A program made the position numbers and the translations under genes. A stretch of DNA of 9,262 nucleotides from Chloroflexota bacterium (lineage in GTDB: Bacteria; Chloroflexota; Limnocylindria; Limnocylindrales; CSP1-4): assembly GCA_021777365.1 (NCBI GenBank), contig JAJYDP010000153.1, positions 1-9,262 of the forward strand. The letters are read 5' to 3'. The first letter of the stretch is position 1; each line of letters starts with the position of its first letter. The notes below the pieces were generated by a model. The model had not been told where the DNA came from and ran no database searches. It was given only the letters and a program-made list of their open reading frames with translations. This document shows, piece after piece, positions 1 to 5,550 of the stretch.

Positions 1-165
1 GAACGGCGCCCAGCGCGCGTCAGCGCGCCCGAGTTGCGGCTTCTGCGGCAGCCGCGAGCTCCTCCGGAGGGTCCTCGGCCGGCACGACGGACTCGGAAGC
101 CCCCGATCCACTGCCCCCCAAGCCGGCGCAGCGCGTCAGCTGACGAGGCCTATCTGCGCGGCCTC

Positions 166-729
166 TTAGCCGATCGCGACCGAGGCGACCGCGTCGGCCT
201 GCGTCCAGCCGGTGAGGGCGATGACCAGCGCCGCGACGATGACGGCGGCCGAGCCGGCGAGGTCGCCAAGGACCTCGAGGTAGGCGCCGCGCATGTTCAG
301 GCTTTCGCGCTGCGCGTCCCGGAGCACGTAGAGCGAGACGCCGTTCGCCATCAATCCCAGCAGGGCCACGGCAAGCATCAGCCGCGAGGCGACCTCGGGC
401 GGGGCCGCCAGGCGGCGCCATGCCTCCACGAGGACGACCGCCGCGACCCCGAACAAGAGCACGGCGTTCACGACCGCCGCGAGGATCTCGAGGCGCAGAT
501 AGCCGAAGGTCCTGCCGCCGTTCGCCGGTCGGTCGGCGATCCAGATCGCGCCGAGCGCGAGGCCGGTCCCGACGACGTCGGTGAACATGTGGCCGGCGTG
601 GGCCAGGAGCGCAAGGCTGTTGGTGACGAGCCCACCGGCGATCTCGACGACGAGGATCACGCTACTCAGAGCGAAGACCGCGACGAGCCGGCCGCGGTTC
701 GCGCCCGCCGCCGAATGGACGTCCGGCAT
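166..729 (-). CDS. Cation diffusion facilitator (CDF) transporter, C-terminally truncated in TM6
   Basis: This encodes a proton-coupled divalent metal exporter of the CzcD/ZitB class, acting in the inner membrane. The 187-residue product has TM segments near residues 14-36, 40-62, 79-103, 115-137 and 152-173. TM2 carries the metal-binding HxxxD motif (H47, D51, in HAGHMFTD) and TM3 begins with the family FGYxRxEIL motif. In TM5 the second site reads ExxxD (E152, D156) where the best-known Zn exporters have HxxxD. The ORF stops right after ADAVASVAIG, about ten residues into TM6, and the whole cytoplasmic C-terminal domain is missing (the family is usually about 300 residues). No continuation is visible in any frame of bases 1-165. 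The start ATG overlaps the TGA of the ArsR gene (TGATG), so translation is coupled and expression should follow the metal-sensing repressor. The product is probably non-functional as it stands. Confidence 0.85.
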   Translation of the reverse strand: MPDVHSAAGANRGRLVAVFALSSVILVVEIAGGLVTNSLALLAHAGHMFTDVVGTGLALGAIWIADRPANGGRTFGYLRLEILAAVVNAVLLFGVAAVVLVEAWRRLAAPPEVASRLMLAVALLGLMANGVSLYVLRDAQRESLNMRGAYLEVLGDLAGSAAVIVAALVIALTGWTQADAVASVAIG

Positions 730-1115
730 CAGGCGGCCTCGGTGATGTGGGCCACGCCGTCGGAGACGAGCCGGCGGAGGTGCTCGTCGACGAGCCGGTA
801 GTAGACGATCCGGCCGACCTTGCGGCGGCTCACCGCGCCGCGCACGCGCAGGTAGCGCAGCTGGTGGCTCAAGGCCGACACGCTCATCCCGAGGACGAGG
901 GCGATGTCGCACACGCAGAGCTCGCCCTCTGCGATTGACAGCGCCTGCAGGATGCGGGCGCGTGATGGGTCGGCCAGCGTCTCGAACAGGCGGGCAACGC
1001 CGGTGGCGCCATCCGAGCCCAGGGTCCGTCCGAGCAGCGGACGGATCGCGTCGGGACGGAGACATTCGTGCGAGCAGACGTCCTCGCCGATGGCCGAGGC
1101 AAACACTTGAGCCAC
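729..1115 (-). CDS. ArsR/SmtB-family metal-sensing repressor, CadC-like with two metal sites
   Basis: This 128-residue winged-helix repressor should release DNA when it binds Cd, Pb or Zn. The N-terminus has DVCSHECL (C14, H16, C18) and the recognition region starts with ELCVCD (C67, C69), together the cysteines of a CadC-type alpha3N site. The C-terminal helix has D110, H112, H123 and E126, with the same spacing as the alpha5 zinc site of SmtB (D104, H106, H117, E120). The helix-turn-helix is around residues 70-90 (SALSHQLRYLR). The GTG start at 1115 lies inside the inverted-repeat operator, and an in-frame GTG at 1106 is an alternative. A -10-like TACACT (1127-1122) would place transcription at about 1115, so the message may be leaderless. 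The CDF exporter is coupled downstream, the classical sensor-exporter pairing. Confidence 0.9.
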   Translation of the reverse strand: MAQVFASAIGEDVCSHECLRPDAIRPLLGRTLGSDGATGVARLFETLADPSRARILQALSIAEGELCVCDIALVLGMSVSALSHQLRYLRVRGAVSRRKVGRIVYYRLVDEHLRRLVSDGVAHITEAA

Positions 1116-1126
1116 CGCTCAAGTGT
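1103..1126 (-). promoter_or_regulatory. Inverted-repeat operator/promoter of the arsR-CDF operon
   Basis: A perfect 9-bp inverted repeat with a 6-bp spacer, ACACTTGAG-N6-CTCAAGTGT. Its core TGAG-N6-CTCA has the geometry of the TGAA-N6-TTCA core known for zinc and cadmium sensors of the ArsR/SmtB family. It overlaps a -10-like TACACT (minus strand, 1127-1122) and the GTG start at 1115, so a bound repressor would block initiation. No convincing -35 is visible. Assignment to the adjacent regulator is inference from position and symmetry. Confidence 0.75.
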
Positions 1127-1527
1127 AGCCGTAGCCAAGTGGGTGCGTCTGGTTTCGCCGGCGGACATCTCCGCTGCCCCTCAGCCCACGCTCACCTGCT
1201 GCTCATCCAGGCGTGGTGTGATCGAGGGCGTCGTTCTTCCGCACGGCAGACGCAGGGGGAGCCGGTCCAGCTGCGGCGCGGAGGCGGCGCGAGGGTGCAT
1301 ACTACAGGCATACATACTACGTAGTCGTAGTGGTTGACCAACGCCTCATCAGACCATCGTCGAAGAGGCCGCGTCCCGCGCCAGAAAGGAGCAGTGCAGC
1401 AGGGGTGGCACGGAGAAGGCCGGGAACGTCCGCACGGGGAGCGAAGGTCCGCACGAGGGCGTTCACAGGCGCGACAGCCGGACCCAGCGTCGGGCCGGGC
1501 GGGACGGGGGCGCGAGCCAGGAACGTG
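1127..1527. other. Intergenic/leader region between the divergent arsR and Lgt-like operons
   Basis: No convincing gene is visible on either strand. Readable frames here give arginine- and proline-rich low-complexity peptides. The useful content is the arsR promoter at its left edge, a cluster of CATACTAC repeats and a dyad at 1298-1333, and an isolated AAGGAG at 1386-1391 that has no well-spaced start after it. If transcription begins near 1325, the Lgt-like gene has a leader of about 200 bases. I saw no clear riboswitch or attenuator in that leader, but I cannot fold it. Confidence 0.5.
1313..1333 (+). promoter_or_regulatory. Predicted promoter with operator dyad ACTACG-N4-CGTAGT (copy 1)
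   Basis: CATACT (1313-1318) can serve as a -10 element. Overlapping it is the dyad ACTACG-TAGT-CGTAGT at 1316-1331, followed by GG. The centre also contains the 10-bp palindrome ACTACGTAGT (1316-1325). CATACTAC occurs twice (1298-1305 and 1313-1320, 15 bp apart), so there may be a second half-site upstream. The same 18-bp element with a different spacer lies upstream of the DUF3105 gene at 5456-5473. The half-site ACTAC/GTAGT resembles those described for BlaI/CopY-type repressors, but there the arms are 2 bp closer, so the binding protein is unknown. No candidate regulator is encoded nearby apart from the ArsR, whose own operator looks different. Confidence 0.6.
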
Positions 1528-2607
1528 GTGGCCGACGTTCCCGATCCGGTGGAGCCTGAGGCACTGGTCGTCACCCTCCGCCTCGAGTCCGGTGAGGGGA
1601 GCGACCCGTACTCGGCGACCATTCGGTTGACGGGCCGGCGCGCCGCAATCGGCGGAAGGCCTGAGCCGCAGGACACGTTCACCAGGGAAGAGACCATTGA
1701 GGGCGTCGTGCCCGGGAGCGGCCCCCTCTCGGTCACCACGTGGGTGTACGGGCTGCAGCCGGGTGAATGGACGGTGAGCGGCGAGCTGATCCGCCCCGAG
1801 GATCGCGCTGGCCGGCAGCGGTCGTCCTTGCGCTGGGCGCGTCCAAACGCCCAGGCGCTGGAACCCGCTGCCTGGTCGTGGCGCCGCTGGACGCTGTCGC
1901 CGGGCCCGGCCACTCCGTTGACGACGCGGTGGGCCATGGCCGCACCGCTGGCCAGGATACCGGGCGTCATCCCGGGCATCTGGCCGGCCCTGAACGCCCT
2001 TGGCATCATCGTGGCCCTGAGCATGCTCGTCGCGATCCTCGCGCACGAACATGTCCCGGTGGGCCGGTCGCTGGTGGTGTCCCTGATCGCCCTGGGGGCC
2101 GGCCTGATCGGGGCGAAGGTGTGGTATGCGGTCCTGCACCCCGGGCCGTGGCGCACATGGATCGGCGGCTGGGCCGTCGACGGCTTCCTCGTCGTCGCGC
2201 TCGTCGTGACCGTCGCCCAACTGCTCGCGGTCAACTTGCCGGCCGGGCTGTTCCTCGACGCCGCCACGCCCGGCCTGTTCTTCGGGGTTGCGATAGGGCG
2301 CCTCGGGTGCTTCTTCACGGGCTGCTGCGCCGGGCGTTGCACGCGCTCCCGCTGGGGCGTGTGGTCGTCCGATCGCCGGGTCGGTGCACGTCGCATCCCG
2401 ACCCAGCTCCTCGAATCCGGTGTGGGCCTGCTCATCGGCGTCGTGACCGCGCTGCTGATCCTGGGCCATGCCCCGACCGTGCCCGGCCTGATCTTCGTGG
2501 CTGCGTTCGGGACCTACCTCGTCGTGCGGCAGTTCCTTCTGCGGCTGCGGGCGGAAGCGCGCCGGTTCTCCTGGCGGCGGAGTCTCCTGGCCCGGGCGGG
2601 GTCGTAG
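1528..2607 (+). CDS. Lgt-like membrane protein with N-terminal Ig-like domain and GC..GCC motif
   Basis: The 359-residue product has two parts. Residues 10-95 look like a beta-sandwich (ending VYGLQPGEWTVSGEL). After a linker, residues 148-340 form a polytopic membrane domain of the prolipoprotein diacylglyceryl transferase family (PF01790 type). Family landmarks are GRLGCFFTGCCAGR (257-270), matching GRxGNFxNGExxGR of Lgt, and RRIPTQLLES (288-297), matching RHPSQLYE. The Lgt asparagine and glutamate are replaced by cysteines (C261, C266, C267, C271), and the HGG motif of the preceding loop appears only as IGGWAVDG, without histidine. So lipoprotein transfer activity is doubtful; a redox or metal role is conceivable. 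The GTG at 1528 is chosen because AGGA sits 5 bases upstream and the extension back to 1330 is low-complexity. It is probably the first gene of an operon running to 4597. Confidence 0.75.
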   Translation: MADVPDPVEPEALVVTLRLESGEGSDPYSATIRLTGRRAAIGGRPEPQDTFTREETIEGVVPGSGPLSVTTWVYGLQPGEWTVSGELIRPEDRAGRQRSSLRWARPNAQALEPAAWSWRRWTLSPGPATPLTTRWAMAAPLARIPGVIPGIWPALNALGIIVALSMLVAILAHEHVPVGRSLVVSLIALGAGLIGAKVWYAVLHPGPWRTWIGGWAVDGFLVVALVVTVAQLLAVNLPAGLFLDAATPGLFFGVAIGRLGCFFTGCCAGRCTRSRWGVWSSDRRVGARRIPTQLLESGVGLLIGVVTALLILGHAPTVPGLIFVAAFGTYLVVRQFLLRLRAEARRFSWRRSLLARAGS

Positions 2608-2702
2608 CGGCCGGGTCCGCGTCCGGGTGGCAGCGGTCGCCGCGCGCTGCGGCACGATGCTGCGACCTCTCTGCCGTTCCTTATCCAGCGCTCACGTGCC
2701 AT

Positions 2703-3017
2703 ATGGAGGTACGGCGCGGGCACGCTCGAGACGAACGAGGGCGGCTCCCGGACGATCCCCGGCAACGGGCGCTGCTGCTCTGGCCCGGGCTCGATCGGAT
2801 CAAACTCGCGCGGACACGCGGCGAGCCGCGACGGGTGGCCAGGCTGGTCGGGCGCCGGACCGCTCTGCCCCACGAAACGATCTTGCGCATGCTCGGCTGC
2901 GATCCCGAGAGTCCCGGGCATGGGTGCGAACCGGAACCTCACGCGCCCGCCGGATCCGCCCCCGGTGCGAGGTCGTGGTCCAGGCGCTCGGTCTTCTCAC
3001 CCGTGCGTCAGCGCTGA
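2703..3017 (+). CDS. Small uncharacterised soluble protein
   Basis: The 104-residue frame reads like real protein in its first two thirds: a charged N-terminus, then LLLWPGLDRIKLARTRGEP, RRVARLVGRRTALPHETIL and RMLG, suggesting three short amphipathic helices. I do not recognise the family. The last 40 residues are rich in Pro, Ser and Arg and could be a disordered tail or read-through of non-coding DNA. The ATG at 2703 lies in the palindrome CCATATGG (2699-2706) and no good Shine-Dalgarno precedes it. It lies 95 bases after the Lgt-like gene and 81 before the Cys-Cys membrane peptide, on the same strand. There is no predicted membrane segment or signal peptide. The call rests on protein-like composition and gene order only. 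Confidence 0.42.
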   Translation: MEVRRGHARDERGRLPDDPRQRALLLWPGLDRIKLARTRGEPRRVARLVGRRTALPHETILRMLGCDPESPGHGCEPEPHAPAGSAPGARSWSRRSVFSPVRQR

Positions 3018-3098
3018 CACCGGTGGCTCTCAGGTCGGCCGCGCATCGTGAGGGTCGACAGGACGGGGCGAGCGACCGCGCCGCGTGTGGAGGAGCAC

Positions 3099-3269
3099 GT
3101 GCACGAGCATCCGGACCCGACACCAACAGCGGCACAGCCGGCCACCGCGGCCCCGGCGCAGACGGTGGACCACGGCGACGGCCACTCCCTCCTCTGGATG
3201 GCGGTGTGCTGCGCGCCGATGGTGCTGCTCCTGGTCGCGATCGCGCTGGGCTGGTTCGCCATCCGGTAG
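3099..3269 (+). CDS. Small single-span membrane protein with His-rich N-terminus and Cys-Cys motif
   Basis: The 56-residue protein has a His/Ala/Pro-rich N-terminus (H2, H4, then VDHGDGHS at 23-30) leading into one hydrophobic helix, residues 31-54, which opens with WMAVCCAPM (C37, C38). GGAGG at 3089-3093, five bases before the GTG at 3099, decides the start; a frame extension back to 3048 has no ribosome site. Similar short proteins with histidines next to a Cys-containing helix are common in metal- and sulfur-related clusters, but I cannot name a family. It sits 26 bases upstream of the DUF2892 gene and is presumably cotranscribed with it. Metal binding by the His and Cys residues is inference. 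Confidence 0.65.
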   Translation: MHEHPDPTPTAAQPATAAPAQTVDHGDGHSLLWMAVCCAPMVLLLVAIALGWFAIR

Positions 3270-3295
3270 CGGATGGTCCCGACGGAGGATCAACG

Positions 3296-3577
3296 ATGAC
3301 ACTCATGACGCCGGTACGGCGGGGCGGCCTGGGCACCGGCGAGCGGATCGTCCGCGGCGTCCTCGGGGGCGGAGGGGCGATCGCAGGCATCGTCGGCTGG
3401 CTCAGCATCGGCGGGTGGTTTGGCTGGGCATGGTTCGCCGTCGGGCTCATCGGGGTCGACTTCGTGATCACCGGAGTGCGCGGCTACTGCCCGCTCTACG
3501 CACGCCTCGGGCTGGGCGAGCCGTACACCGCGGACCTGTTCAAGGTCCGTCGCCGGCGGAGTGCTGGTGGACGCTGA
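3296..3577 (+). CDS. DUF2892 (YgaP-like transmembrane) family protein
   Basis: The 93-residue product has the DUF2892 pattern: a short N-terminal segment (GTGERIVRGVLGG), two adjacent membrane helices (about residues 22-40 and 43-61), and the characteristic ending ITGVRGYCPLYARLGL with conserved C65. This domain anchors sulfurtransferases such as YgaP in the membrane, and stand-alone copies are common in sulfur and metal clusters. No rhodanese is fused here. A strong GGAGG (3284-3288) lies seven bases before the ATG. The 3' end overlaps the methyltransferase start by 11 bases (or 17 if the earlier GTG is used), indicating coupling. The basic tail KVRRRRSAGGR is probably cytoplasmic. Confidence 0.87.
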   Translation: MTLMTPVRRGGLGTGERIVRGVLGGGGAIAGIVGWLSIGGWFGWAWFAVGLIGVDFVITGVRGYCPLYARLGLGEPYTADLFKVRRRRSAGGR

Positions 3578-4253
3578 CACGCCGGTCGCCCACGGGAGCC
3601 TTCCGGCAGGTGGCCCGTCCGCGCGGCCGCCAGGCGCGGCGGCCGCCAGCGCCGCACAGGTGTCCGTGACCCGTCGCTATGAGCGCATCGCAGCGGTGTA
3701 TGACCTGCTCAACTGGCCGATGGAGCGTGCCGGGACGCTCGCGCGTCGCCGGCGGGTGGTTGGGCGTGCCGTCGGAGACACCCTGGAAGTGGGGGTCGGG
3801 ACAGGGCGGAACCTCGCGTTGTATCAACCGGGCGTCCGGCTCATGGCGACCGATGTCGGGCCCGCCATGCTCGAGCGCGCGGCGCGACGGACAGCCGAAG
3901 CGCCGGTCCCGGTGCGCCTGGAGCGGGCCGACGTCCAGCACTTGCCGTATCCGGACGACAGCTTCGACACGGTGCTCGCCACGTGCGTCTTCTGCTCGGT
4001 GCCCGATCCAGTCGCCGGGTTGCGCGAGCTGCGCCGGGTGGTCCGGCCGGACGGTCGTGTGCTGCTCCTCGAGCACGTGCGCCCCCGCAACGCGATCCTC
4101 GGCCGGGTCGCCGACGTGCTCAGCCTCGCCACCTCACGACTCCTCGGGCCGCACCTCAACCGTCGCACCGAAGCGCACGTGCGGGCCGCAGGGCTGCGCA
4201 TCGTCGAAGTCCGCGCCGAGGGAGTCTGGCGGGAGATCGTGGCGCAGGCCTGA
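3567..4253 (+). CDS. Class I SAM-dependent methyltransferase (UbiE/PMT-like)
   Basis: This is a 228-residue Rossmann-fold methyltransferase. Motif I is LEVGVGTGRNL (from about residue 73) and the acidic end of strand 2 is ATDVGPAMLERA. The motif II region reads ADVQHLPYPDDSFDTVLA, and motif III is RVVRPDGRVLLLEHVRP. A conserved start of the catalytic fold, RRYERIAAVYDLLNWPMER, lies at about 36-54. C140 and C143 (TCVFC) follow the motif II strand. The substrate cannot be read; relatives act on lipids, quinones and small molecules. GTG at 3567 is preferred (GGAG five bases before); GTG at 3561 and GTG at 3660 are alternatives, the last one removing an Ala/Pro-rich leader. The start overlaps the DUF2892 gene, and a broken DUF302 gene follows the stop directly. 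Confidence 0.88.
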   Translation: MDADTPVAHGSLPAGGPSARPPGAAAASAAQVSVTRRYERIAAVYDLLNWPMERAGTLARRRRVVGRAVGDTLEVGVGTGRNLALYQPGVRLMATDVGPAMLERAARRTAEAPVPVRLERADVQHLPYPDDSFDTVLATCVFCSVPDPVAGLRELRRVVRPDGRVLLLEHVRPRNAILGRVADVLSLATSRLLGPHLNRRTEAHVRAAGLRIVEVRAEGVWREIVAQA

Positions 4254-4260
4254 CACCTGG

Positions 4261-4597
4261 GCCGAGGGTTTCGGCGTGCTGACCGAGATCGACGTGCAGG
4301 CCACCATGAAGGCCAAGCTTGGCGTGGACCAGGAGCCGTACGTGATCATGGGGGCGTGCAACCCGCAGCTTGCGCACCAGGCGCTCGAGGCCGAGCCCTC
4401 AGTCGGCGCGTTGCTGCCCTGCAACGTCGTGTTGCGCACGGACGGCCCCGACACAATCGTCGAGGCGATGGATCCCCAGGCCGTGCTCGCGCTGGTGGAC
4501 GCGCCCGGTGTCGCGGCCGTGGCCTGGGAAGCGCGCGCGGCTGCTGCGGGTGATCGCGGCCATCGAGGGTTCGGAGACGGCGCGCCCGGCCGGCTGA
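4261..4597 (+). pseudogene. DUF302 protein remnant: N-terminus missing, frameshift near the C-terminus
   Basis: The DUF302 signature is clear: AEGFGVLTEIDVQATMKAKL, then EPYVIMGACNPQLAHQALE, EPSVGALLPCNVVLR, and AMDPQAVLALVDAPGVAAVAWEA. Normal members are about 130 residues and begin roughly 28 residues earlier with a strand and helix (TTVDLPxxEAxxRVxxAL type) that is absent here; the methyltransferase stop codon is only seven bases upstream. Near the end the frame breaks in the run GCGCGCGCGG (4531-4540): the expected ending RLLRVIAAIEGSETARPAG continues in the +2 frame to the TGA at 4597. Loss of one GC unit would explain it. GTG at 4276 with GAGGG seven bases upstream could still start a truncated product. 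DUF302 proteins are small and uncharacterised, often near metal or sulfur genes. Confidence 0.8.
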
Positions 4598-4630
4598 CGC
4601 TCGCAGGATCCTGCTCGCGGCGCCCGAGCG
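4598..4630. repeat. Palindrome and inverted repeat between convergent genes
   Basis: A 12-bp perfect palindrome GCAGGATCCTGC (4603-4614) sits within a wider inverted repeat CGCTCG (4598-4603) ... CGAGCG (4625-4630). It lies between the DUF302 remnant and the end of the convergent DUF3105 gene, where a bidirectional terminator would be expected. No T-run follows on either strand, so a terminator role is only weakly supported. Confidence 0.35.
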
Positions 4631-4668
4631 TCCACCACCGAGGCGGCAATGTCCGCTCGAACAACCCG

Positions 4669-5400
4669 TCAGCACTTCTTCTCGGGGGCCTTCGTCTCGG
4701 CCGACGCGAGGAAGAACCGATCGAGGGCGGCAGTATCCACGCTGTCCAGGAAGAGCACGCGATCCCAGGTGACGGCCGCGAAGGGCGCCTTCATGTCGTC
4801 GAAGCGCGTGACCACCACGTCGTTAGGAATGTGGCATCGGGGGCTGGGCGGGATCGTCTGCTGGAACGCACGCAAGGCGTCGAGCGTCGACCGCTCGCAG
4901 GTGCCCCCGGGACACCGGTACAGCACGACCATCTCGCCGTGCTCGAGGTTGTGGATCCAGCCCTGGGGCGGGTTGGCCCGATCGAGCCCGTAGAAACCGT
5001 CCGGGATCGGCCCGTGGCCTGGCGAGTTGTAGTGCGGCCCGGACGTGGGAGGGCACGACTGGTAGGTGACGCGCTCCCCCACGCTGACGTGGTTCCTCCC
5101 GAGGTCGGGTGCGTCCTGGCCGATGGCCGTGGGCGCCGGGAGCGTGGCGGATGCCACGGGGGCGCTCATCGATGCGTCGCCCGCGGGCGACGCGGCCGGG
5201 TCGAGCAGCGAACTGCAGGCGTAGACGGGCTGCGCGGAGGTGACGGCGACGACGACCAGCCCGGTCCCGGCCACAACCAGCGCAACCAGCACGCCGAGGA
5301 CGGCGAGGATGCGCGAGGAAGGCCATCGCCGCCCGGGGGCGGGGGACGCAGTCGTCGCGTCGGTCCGGCGAGTCTTCAGGGTTCGCGATCGCCTGCCCAT
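4669..5400 (-). CDS. DUF3105 family protein, membrane-anchored and extracytoplasmic
   Basis: The 243-residue protein has a basic N-terminus, one membrane helix (about residues 31-53), an Ala/Ser/Pro-rich linker, and a C-terminal DUF3105 domain from about residue 104. The domain's signature motifs are SCPPTSGPHYNSPGHG (115-130) and WIHNLEHGEMVVLYRCPGG (148-166). The conserved histidines H123, H150 and H154 could bind a metal. Cysteines 62, 116, 163, 168, 189 and 243 could form disulfides outside the membrane; C62 does not sit in a convincing lipobox (VYAC). GGAGG at 5409-5405, four bases before the ATG, fixes the start. The function of DUF3105 is unknown. The gene points toward the Lgt-like operon and carries the same operator-like dyad upstream (5456-5473), which suggests joint control. 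Confidence 0.88.
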   Translation of the reverse strand: MGRRSRTLKTRRTDATTASPAPGRRWPSSRILAVLGVLVALVVAGTGLVVVAVTSAQPVYACSSLLDPAASPAGDASMSAPVASATLPAPTAIGQDAPDLGRNHVSVGERVTYQSCPPTSGPHYNSPGHGPIPDGFYGLDRANPPQGWIHNLEHGEMVVLYRCPGGTCERSTLDALRAFQQTIPPSPRCHIPNDVVVTRFDDMKAPFAAVTWDRVLFLDSVDTAALDRFFLASAETKAPEKKC

Positions 5401-5455
5401 TGCTCCTCCCTCTGCATGCGTGTCTCCGACCGCGGCCGGACAGGCTGAAGGTGCG

Positions 5456-5476
5456 CCACTACGGGCGCGTAGTGTA
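5456..5476 (-). promoter_or_regulatory. Predicted promoter with operator dyad ACTACG-N4-CGTAGT (copy 2)
   Basis: Read on the minus strand, TACACT (5476-5471) is a good -10 element and overlaps the dyad CACTACG-CGCC-CGTAGTG (5474-5457), a perfect 7-4-7 repeat. The following base extends it to CGTAGTGG. The 18-bp ACTACG-N4-CGTAGTGG is identical to copy 1 at 1316-1333 outside the four spacer bases. Transcription from about 5464 would leave a leader of some 60 bases before the DUF3105 ATG. A protein bound here would cover the -10 and the start point, so repression is the likely mode. Confidence 0.65.
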
Positions 5477-5550
5477 CCCGCTGGCGGCCGGCGGGGACGG
5501 CGTCGGCGCGCGAACAGGCTGCGATACGGCTGATGAGAACCCCGCGGCGG

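Noticed and set aside
34..801. Plus-strand open frame across the CDF gene (255 codons)
   Set aside because: Charged low-complexity translation (many DRRE/EHD runs), antisense to the CDF transporter.
1330..1527. GTG at 1330 as a leaderless start of the Lgt-like gene
   Set aside because: It overlaps the operator dyad, and the extra 66 residues are Arg/Pro/Ser-rich without structure; GTG 1528 has AGGA five bases upstream. Not fully excluded.
1192..2655. Long open frame on the minus strand (487 codons)
   Set aside because: It is the antisense shadow of the Lgt-like gene; its translation is Arg/Pro/Gly-rich with no recognisable domain, while the plus strand has membrane helices and family motifs.
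2693..2706. CACGTG and CCATATGG palindromes before the small ORF as operators
   Set aside because: Short palindromes of six and eight bases are expected by chance here; no -10/-35 pair is positioned with them.
2900..2990. tRNA-like GTGCGAACC / GGTGCGAGG strings
   Set aside because: No GTTCGAA T-loop and no acceptor-stem pairing could be found on either strand; no tRNA, rRNA, CRISPR array or transposase was seen in the window.
2627..3295. Upstream extension of the DUF2892 open frame to 316 codons
   Set aside because: The DUF2892 domain starts at the ATG at 3296 with GGAGG before it; the extension overlaps other genes in another frame.
3679..5448. Plus-strand open frame of 589 codons that could look like one large protein
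   Set aside because: It joins an off-frame reading of the methyltransferase, the true DUF302 frame, and the antisense of the DUF3105 gene; only the DUF302 segment has homology.
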